NCBI GenBank assembly: GCA_964439745.1
Contig: CAYTQK010000086.1
Span: 1 to 11,533, forward strand
DNA length: 11,533 bases
Direction: 5' to 3'
From: CAYTQK01 sp964439745
GTDB lineage: Bacteria > Desulfobacterota > Desulfobacteria > Desulfobacterales > Desulfosudaceae
The position numbers and the translations under genes were made by a program. Shown here in pieces: positions 7,004 to 11,533 of this stretch (position 1 is the stretch's first letter; every line of letters starts with the position of its first letter). The notes below the pieces were generated by a model. That model was not told the DNA's origin. It searched no databases and was given only the letters and a program-made list of their open reading frames with translations.

Positions 7004-8173
7004 ATGAAACGAAAGGTATGCGCAGGTATCTTGATTCTTCTGATGGCGGCCATGGTGCCGACCACCGTCTTGGCCCGGGCAGACAAAACCGACTATCCGG
7101 TGGTTTTCGCCCACGGCATGCTGGGTTTTGACGAACTGGTGGGCATACATTATTTCGGAAACGATTACGGGGTGTTTGTCGGTGATCCCTGTGACGGTTT
7201 CCTGGAAACCTCCTGCAACCCCGAAATCGACAAAAAGCAGCAGGCCTTTGCCGCCTCGGTCAATCCCTTTCAGTCCTCGGAATACCGGGGACTGCAGCTG
7301 GCCGACGAGATCGAAAGCTATATGGCCACGGTGGGCGCCGACCATGTCAACATCATCGGTCATTCCCAGGGCGGCATGGACGCCCGCAAGGCGGCCCGGG
7401 TGCTGTTCGACCGGACCGGCGACCAGGTGGTCAAGGTGCTGGTTTCGATCTCCGCCCCGCACCGCGGATCGCCGGTGGGCAAGGGAGTTCTGGACCGGGG
7501 GCCGGGGGGCATCAACGCCTTGCTCTCCTTTGTGGTCGATTATTTTGTCGGCCCCCTGCTGGTGCTGGAACCGAGCGATTTTGAGGCCAGCATGAAGTCT
7601 TTTGTGTATGACGATTACGATCCCAATGACGGGGTGGTCACCGGCGCCCGGGCGTTCAACGACAAGTACGGTGTGGACAACACCTATGTACGCCATTATG
7701 CTTCCCTGATCACCGCCGACCAGGACAACATCAATCCCATTCTCAAGGCCATGAGCCTGGTCGCGCCCACCGACATTGACGGCGACGGCTGGTGTCCCGA
7801 CGGTGACGACTGCAACAATGACGGTGCCGCCGGCTGCGGGGACGGCGATTTCGAAGACGGGGACGATGACGGCCTGGTGGGCATCAACTCCCAGCAGATG
7901 GGCTACCGCCTGAAATACAAAAAAGGCTGGTTTCTGGGTACCTATTTTGATGAAGACGATACCACCGGCTTTGTCGATGACCTCAATTGTCCCGGCGAGG
8001 TACAGGCCACTTCCTACAGCAGCATCATCGAGGCCGATCACCTGGACGTACTCGGCCTGGGCGTCATTCCCTACCTGGTGCCGGATGATTTTGACGAGGA
8101 ACAGTTCTACGCCGACCTGATCGACTACATCGCCGATAACGAGGGAACGAGCAGCGGCTGGTGGTTCTGGTAG
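7004..8173 (+). CDS. Secreted triacylglycerol lipase, Pseudomonas LipA-like (family I)
   Basis: The 389-residue enzyme hydrolyses acylglycerol esters outside the cell. Residues 1-24 or 1-26 are a signal peptide (MKRKVCAGILILLMAAM, then TTVLARA). The alpha/beta-hydrolase core matches foldase-dependent family I.1/I.2 lipases: oxyanion segment YPVVFAHGMLGFDELVG (31-47), nucleophile S121 in VNIIGHSQGG, SAPHRGSPVG (150-159), FNDKYG, catalytic D289 in DDGLVG, and H346 in DHLD, where Pseudomonas LipA has NHLDEVN. Compared with the roughly 310-residue Pseudomonas precursors it is longer, mainly through a Cys/Asp/Gly-rich insert at 255-288 that looks metal-binding. Other cysteines (63, 71, 329) suggest periplasmic disulfides. 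It ends in an aromatic GWWFW. The foldase gene follows directly. Family members usually leave by the type II system; no such genes are in view. Confidence 0.93.
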   Translation: MKRKVCAGILILLMAAMVPTTVLARADKTDYPVVFAHGMLGFDELVGIHYFGNDYGVFVGDPCDGFLETSCNPEIDKKQQAFAASVNPFQSSEYRGLQLADEIESYMATVGADHVNIIGHSQGGMDARKAARVLFDRTGDQVVKVLVSISAPHRGSPVGKGVLDRGPGGINALLSFVVDYFVGPLLVLEPSDFEASMKSFVYDDYDPNDGVVTGARAFNDKYGVDNTYVRHYASLITADQDNINPILKAMSLVAPTDIDGDGWCPDGDDCNNDGAAGCGDGDFEDGDDDGLVGINSQQMGYRLKYKKGWFLGTYFDEDDTTGFVDDLNCPGEVQATSYSSIIEADHLDVLGLGVIPYLVPDDFDEEQFYADLIDYIADNEGTSSGWWFW

Positions 8174-8209
8174 GCCATTGATCGCCGGCGGCAGGGATGC
8201 CATCATGGC

Positions 8210-8265
8210 GGCCGGGGGCGGGAAGATGGCTGACAATCCTGCCCCCGGCCTCATTTTTATTTTAT
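8210..8265 (+). terminator. Rho-independent terminator or attenuator between lipase and foldase genes
   Basis: GGCCGGGGGCGGG (8210-8222) pairs with CCTGCCCCCGGCC (8238-8250) over 13 positions, with one G-U wobble and a 15-base loop (8223-8237). T-rich TCATTTTTATTTTA follows. It sits 36 bases after the lipase stop and 34 bases before the foldase ribosome site. It probably stops most transcripts after the lipase, leaving read-through or an uncharted promoter for the foldase. Confidence 0.85.
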
Positions 8266-8282
8266 GAAACGGGCACATTTAC

Positions 8283-8289
8283 AAGGGAG
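8283..8289 (+). promoter_or_regulatory. Ribosome binding site deciding the foldase start
   Basis: AAGGGAG lies nine bases before the ATG at 8299. An earlier in-frame ATG at 8197 would start inside the terminator region, has no ribosome site, and would place 34 unlikely residues before the membrane anchor. Confidence 0.75.
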
Positions 8290-8298
8290 TCTGGCAGC

Positions 8299-9390
8299 AT
8301 GAAAGTATATGGAATCGCGGGCCTCATCGCCGGAACCGTAATCGCCGGCGGGGCGTTTCTGTTCTGGTTTTTCCCGAAAAATGCGGCCGATTCGCGGCCC
8401 ATGCCGGTGACGGAGATACCGGTCAGCCGCAGCACATCCCTGGCGGCGGCTGCCCCGACGGCCCCGGCGGTGTCGGTGTTACCAGCCGGCCCCGGCGATA
8501 AAGCGGCCGCAATTGATCCGGCGGCAAATGCAGGCATGGACAAGGAAACGGCCCGGCAGGTGGCCGCGGCCCGGCTGCAGGAATTGTACGGCGACCGGAT
8601 TGATCATCCCCGGATCCAGCTGCAGGCCATTGAGAAACTGCTGGGGTACCTGCGCCGGATATACCCGGAAAAATGGCCGGATCATGTGCATGAATACCTG
8701 GCCGCCGCTTTTCCCGACCAGGCCGAGGCGCTGTATGACGTTTATCTGCGGTTCACCGACTTCAAGCAGTGGGTCAAAGACAATTTATCCCTGCTGCGCA
8801 GCATGAAACCGGACGAGCAGAAAGATTTCCTGTGGTCCGGGCGGAAACGTTTTTTCGGGGAAGAGGCCGCTGTTATCTGGGAGATGGAGCTCAAGGCGGA
8901 AATGGTGACCGATTCCCTGGCGGAGCTCAGTCGGCAGCAGGAGGCCTCCTTTGACGAAAAACTGGACACGTATCAACAGACCCTGGAAGCGGTTTACGGC
9001 GACCAGGCCGAAGCATATCAAACCGCTTATCGCCAGAAGGTCATGGGCCAGTTCCTGGAGCTTGACAGTGTCCAGGCGGATCTGCGCGCCATGAATGATC
9101 CGGAGCGGGCGGAAAAGCTGGATCGTTTCCGGACGCGCCTGGGCCTGGACGCGGCCGCCCGGCAGCGCTGGGCCGAGCTGGACCGTCGTCGGGACCGGCG
9201 CTGGGAAAAAGGCCGGGCCTATATGCAGGAACGGCAGGCAGTCCTCCGGGAGGCCGGCGGAGCCGGCCGGGAAGAGCGGCTGGACGCTCTACGGCAGTCC
9301 TATTTCGGCAGCGAGGCCGAAATCATCAAGCAGGAGGAGCAGGCCGGCATGTTCCGGTTTGAGCGAAAGCAGGTCTACGGCAAAAATTGA
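8299..9390 (+). CDS. Lipase-specific foldase (lipase chaperone, Lif-like)
   Basis: The 363-residue protein is predicted to be anchored in the inner membrane with its body in the periplasm, where such foldases bring the secreted lipase to its active fold. Residues 5-25 are the membrane anchor, about 31-78 are a Pro/Ala-rich linker, and the rest is almost all charged alpha-helix, as in Lif proteins. The C-terminal half has Lif-like helical repeats: RFRTRLGLDAAARQRWAELD (277-296), a run of Arg/Glu around YMQERQAVLREA, and LRQSYFGSEAEI (331-342). The Lif hallmark RxxFDY(F/C)L(S/T)A, normally in the first mini-domain, was not found; the nearest region reads LQAIEKLLGYLRRIYPEKW. Position straight after the lipase strongly supports the call. 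Its stop is 17 bases from the stop of the convergent MetV-like gene. Confidence 0.85.
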   Translation: MKVYGIAGLIAGTVIAGGAFLFWFFPKNAADSRPMPVTEIPVSRSTSLAAAAPTAPAVSVLPAGPGDKAAAIDPAANAGMDKETARQVAAARLQELYGDRIDHPRIQLQAIEKLLGYLRRIYPEKWPDHVHEYLAAAFPDQAEALYDVYLRFTDFKQWVKDNLSLLRSMKPDEQKDFLWSGRKRFFGEEAAVIWEMELKAEMVTDSLAELSRQQEASFDEKLDTYQQTLEAVYGDQAEAYQTAYRQKVMGQFLELDSVQADLRAMNDPERAEKLDRFRTRLGLDAAARQRWAELDRRRDRRWEKGRAYMQERQAVLREAGGAGREERLDALRQSYFGSEAEIIKQEEQAGMFRFERKQVYGKN

Positions 9391-9407
9391 TGCTGCTTTT
9401 TCTGGGG

Positions 9408-10142
9408 CTACTTGACCAGGTCTACCAGGCCGGACAGGCCCGGGATGCGGGCCATGAACCAGCCGGAAAAGCGGCGGATCAGCCGGGGCCGGGAACCGGG
9501 ATCGATGGGCGCGCTGCGGGTGTAAGCCGGGTCGGCGTGCAGGCGGGCCAGCCCGGCCAGGGCGGCCATGTCGCCCTTTTTTTCGATCTCCTTCCAGACG
9601 CAGTCCCGATCCGGATCCAGGGCGCAGGCCCCTCCTTCGGCGGGCGCTTTTTTGCAGGGACCGTATTTTCTCCTGGCCGGGCAGGCGGCCAGCGGGCAGA
9701 TGCCGCCGGTATACGTCAGCACGCAGTGGCCACAGGTGACGCAGAGGCCGGCTTCGGCCGGCGACATGCTGGTGGCCACCACCCCGCTGCCGGTGGAATC
9801 CAGGGCGGCCACCACCGGGATGCCGGGCCGGCACAGAAAGGCGCATTTAACGCCGCCGGCGCAGGAAAGCATGACCAGGGCATCGCAGCGGTCCCGGACG
9901 GGATCGATATACAGGCGCAGTTTCTGCCGCATGATTTCCTCGGAACAGCAGACATTGACGGTGCGCGCCACGGTAATCGTTTTGCCCCATTGTTTCAGCA
10001 GGCGCTTCATTTTTTGCAGTCCGCGACGGCCGCCGGTACCGTTCAGGTTGGCGCAGATATTACAGGAAAACACGGCGATGTTCTGTTTTTCCGCCAGCGA
10101 CTGGCGGATTTCCTCATCTGATTTCCAGGCCGATACCAGCAT
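9408..10142 (-). CDS. MetV-like cysteine-rich protein (MTHFR C-terminal-domain family)
   Basis: This 244-residue cytoplasmic protein carries the signature of the methylenetetrahydrofolate-reductase C-terminal (MetV) family at about 134-183: CVTCGHCVLTYTGGICPLAA, then C154, C163, C173 and CVW at 181-183. The N-half has a second cysteine set: C27-x2-C30 in FSCNICANLNGTGG, C65-C66, C94 and C100, likely for Fe-S clusters. In acetogens and some sulfate reducers MetV partners MetF, often with Hdr-like proteins, to move electrons to or from the 5,10-methylene/5-methyl-tetrahydrofolate couple. No MetF lies in the window. The C-terminal 35 residues are Arg/Pro-rich with a short hydrophobic stretch and are not part of the signature. 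The start has GAGG seven bases upstream (10150-10153). The gene follows the Hdr-like gene by 42 bases in one likely operon. Confidence 0.82.
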   Translation of the reverse strand: MLVSAWKSDEEIRQSLAEKQNIAVFSCNICANLNGTGGRRGLQKMKRLLKQWGKTITVARTVNVCCSEEIMRQKLRLYIDPVRDRCDALVMLSCAGGVKCAFLCRPGIPVVAALDSTGSGVVATSMSPAEAGLCVTCGHCVLTYTGGICPLAACPARRKYGPCKKAPAEGGACALDPDRDCVWKEIEKKGDMAALAGLARLHADPAYTRSAPIDPGSRPRLIRRFSGWFMARIPGLSGLVDLVK

Positions 10143-10184
10143 ATCGTTTCCTCGGCAGGATTGCTGTTTTTTGGGGCCAGGTGT

Positions 10185-11342
10185 TTACCCGAAGACCACC
10201 CGGGGGAAATTTCTGGTCACCGTGGCCGCGATGGCCGGAACGCGTTTGCCCAGGGGGACGGTAATCTCGTCTCCGAAGGCGGCCAGCAGTTCGTCCGGCA
10301 TGTAGCGCAGTTTTTTGCCGAACAAGCGGCTGGTAAAGCTGAGGGTGACGTAACAACCCGGACAGTTGAGGGCCATTTCCGCCGCGCCCGCCTCGGCCAC
10401 TTCCCGGTACTTGCGCCGCTGCTCCTTGAATATGCTGGACCAGAGATTGAGGCTGCGAACCACGCTGACCGCCCCGCAGGAGAGGTTGGCCTCTCCATGG
10501 TGGGCCAGCTCCACGGTTTCCACGCCCACGGCCGGGTAGAGTTTTTTAAGGGTTTCGGCAAATTGTTCGCCCAGTTCGCTGACATAGCAAGACTCGTGGA
10601 TGGCGGCCTTGAAATTCCGCGGTTTTTTGACGGTGATTTCGTTGTTTTCATACCGGTCCCAGAGCCACTCATACATGGAGACGACTTCAAAGGGCAGGGT
10701 GCGGCCGTATACCCGGGGCAGGATATTGGCAAAATAGTTGTAACAGGAGCCGCAATAGCAGACCATGCGGTCGATATCCAGGTCTTCCAGCGCCGCCAGG
10801 GTGCGGCTGATGGTCTGGTCGTACAGTTCCCAGGAACCGAGCCGGTAGGGCAGTTCGCCGCAGCACAGGTCGGGCGGCCCGAATTTTTCCAGCGGGGCCA
10901 GCACGGTGGAATTGTCCAGGTCCCGGCAGCTGAGCTTGCCGATGCAGCCGATCCAGAGAATATCCCTGCTCTGGGGCGGATGAGACCATTTTTCCAGGAT
11001 GGCTTTTTCGTCCGGCTGAAGGTTTTCATACAGATCGGAAAACATGTTTCTGGCGCCGCGGCCGTTGCACAGGTATTTGAGAACTCCCGGCACCTTGCCC
11101 CGGTGTTCCAGGGCGCGCTGCAGGATGAGTTCATGGGGACGCAGCCCCTCTACCGGGCAGTAACGGTTGCAGTTAAAACAGAAGGTGCACTTGGCAAACA
11201 CCTCCGGGGCGGGCTCGCCCCGGATGAGTTTGCGAATGGCCGAGACCGCGTCATCTTTTTCCATGGCCAGGAGGGGACACTCCATCAGGCAGCGGCCGCA
11301 TTCGGTGCACTGGCTCCAGTCGGCATTGGCAATGTAGCTCAT
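10185..11342 (-). CDS. HdrC/HdrB-like Fe-S oxidoreductase with two 4Fe-4S motifs and two CCG domains
   Basis: The 385-residue cytoplasmic protein resembles a fusion of heterodisulfide reductase subunits C and B (HdrD or GlpC/LutA-like). The N-terminus has two 4Fe-4S motifs: C12-x2-C15-x2-C18-x3-C22-P and C52-x2-C55-x2-C58-x3-C62-P. The first CCG domain is complete: C133, C160-C161-G, and C197-x2-C200. The second has C252, then S288-C289-G in place of CCG, and C327-x2-C330, so one cluster ligand may be lost. CCG domains in HdrB hold non-cubane clusters that reduce disulfides; the substrate here is unknown. Start: a CAGGGAG site (11350-11356) lies seven bases before the ATG at 11342 but only one base before the ATG at 11348, so 11342 is preferred. 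It sits between the partial gene and the MetV-like gene. Confidence 0.85.
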   Translation of the reverse strand: MSYIANADWSQCTECGRCLMECPLLAMEKDDAVSAIRKLIRGEPAPEVFAKCTFCFNCNRYCPVEGLRPHELILQRALEHRGKVPGVLKYLCNGRGARNMFSDLYENLQPDEKAILEKWSHPPQSRDILWIGCIGKLSCRDLDNSTVLAPLEKFGPPDLCCGELPYRLGSWELYDQTISRTLAALEDLDIDRMVCYCGSCYNYFANILPRVYGRTLPFEVVSMYEWLWDRYENNEITVKKPRNFKAAIHESCYVSELGEQFAETLKKLYPAVGVETVELAHHGEANLSCGAVSVVRSLNLWSSIFKEQRRKYREVAEAGAAEMALNCPGCYVTLSFTSRLFGKKLRYMPDELLAAFGDEITVPLGKRVPAIAATVTRNFPRVVFG

Positions 11343-11349
11343 AATCATT

Positions 11350-11356
11350 CTCCCTG
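11350..11356 (-). promoter_or_regulatory. Ribosome binding site deciding the Hdr-like start
   Basis: CAGGGAG on the minus strand, seven bases from the ATG at 11342 and one base from the ATG at 11348. Spacing selects the downstream ATG (MSYIANAD). Confidence 0.7.
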
Positions 11357-11372
11357 TTATTGGTCAAGATTA

Positions 11373-11387
11373 CATGCTTGTGGCATG
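11373..11387. repeat. Small inverted repeat between the partial gene and the Hdr-like gene
   Basis: CATGC (11373-11377) and GCATG (11383-11387) form a 5-bp stem with a five-base loop, immediately after the stop codon of the partial gene. No T-tract follows on the minus strand, so it is unlikely to end transcription. It might affect translation or message stability. Confidence 0.3.
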
Positions 11388-11388
11388 C

Positions 11389-11533
11389 TCAGGCCAGTTC
11401 GGCCATTTCCCGGGGCCAGGCCTCTTCCCGGAGCTTCCACTGCTGCACCCGGACCTGGTCCTTGATGATCTCCAGGGCCTGGATAACCCCCTCGATAACG
11501 GCCTCGTTGAGGCGCTGGTCGTCTCCCTTGGCC
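11389..11533 (-). CDS. C-terminal end of an unrecognised gene, cut by window edge
   Basis: The last 47 codons of a minus-strand gene, ending at TGA (11389-11391). The tail is charged and amphipathic-helical, including EAVIEGVIQALEIIKDQVRV and ending EMAELA. Codon use is GC-rich like the neighbours. The stop is 46 bases before the Hdr-like start, so the two are probably co-transcribed. I do not recognise the family. Given the neighbours, another Hdr- or MvhD-type electron-transfer protein would be a natural expectation, but no cysteine or cofactor motif is in this piece to support it. Confidence 0.7.
   Translation of the reverse strand, partial: AKGDDQRLNEAVIEGVIQALEIIKDQVRVQQWKLREEAWPREMAELA

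Noticed and set aside
6737..8278. A 513-codon open frame on the minus strand opposite the lipase
   Set aside because: It mirrors the lipase codons: Asp/Gly-rich codons read backwards give Val/Ile/His-rich protein. It has no ribosome site and no recognisable domain, while the plus strand has signal peptide, triad and foldase partner.
9391..9407. Bidirectional terminator between the convergent foldase and MetV-like genes
   Set aside because: The gap is only 17 bases and contains no inverted repeat.
10161..11465. A 434-codon plus-strand frame opposite the Hdr-like gene
   Set aside because: Antisense shadow; the minus strand carries complete cysteine motifs for four cluster sites, one with a Ser change.

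Overview
The window looks like chromosome from a GC-rich, anaerobic, Gram-negative bacterium. My best guess is a sulfate-reducing or syntrophic member of the Desulfobacterota. This is an inference from three things: an outer-membrane porin-like gene and a secreted lipase with its foldase (two membranes), a MetV-like protein next to a heterodisulfide-reductase-like Fe-S protein (anaerobic one-carbon or electron metabolism), and GC-rich genes separated by AT-rich gaps. No tRNA, rRNA, CRISPR array or insertion sequence was found.

Layout. Positions 1-961 (minus) hold the first 320 residues of a porin-like outer-membrane protein cut by the window edge. A gap of about 935 bp follows; it has no intact gene but may carry a frameshifted gene remnant near its right end. 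Positions 1898-2818 (minus) encode a CheX-type phosphatase domain fused to a response-regulator receiver. Positions 3000-4631 (minus) encode a stand-alone acyl-CoA carboxylase carboxyltransferase, and 4761-6467 (minus) a membrane-embedded AraC-type regulator with a periplasmic jelly-roll and seven-helix membrane domain. Recognisable promoters lie in the short gaps before the CheX-REC gene and before the carboxyltransferase, so these three co-oriented genes need not be one operon.

Positions 7004-9390 (plus) hold a secreted triacylglycerol lipase and its membrane-anchored foldase. The lipase has the Ser-Asp-His triad and an unusual Asp/Gly/Cys-rich, metal-binding-like insert just before the catalytic Asp. 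A strong hairpin with a T-tract lies between the two genes and probably lowers foldase expression relative to lipase. Converging on them from the right, on the minus strand, are a partial unrecognised gene (11389 to the edge), an HdrC/HdrB-like protein (10185-11342) and a MetV-like cysteine-rich protein (9408-10142). These three appear to form one operon, probably a module passing electrons to or from a methylenetetrahydrofolate reductase or a similar flavoprotein encoded elsewhere.

No completely new system is demonstrable. The observations most worth following are the lipase insert with its divergent foldase and intercistronic terminator, the MetV-Hdr pair with no MetF in view and a Cys-to-Ser change in one CCG motif, and the CheX-REC fusion.
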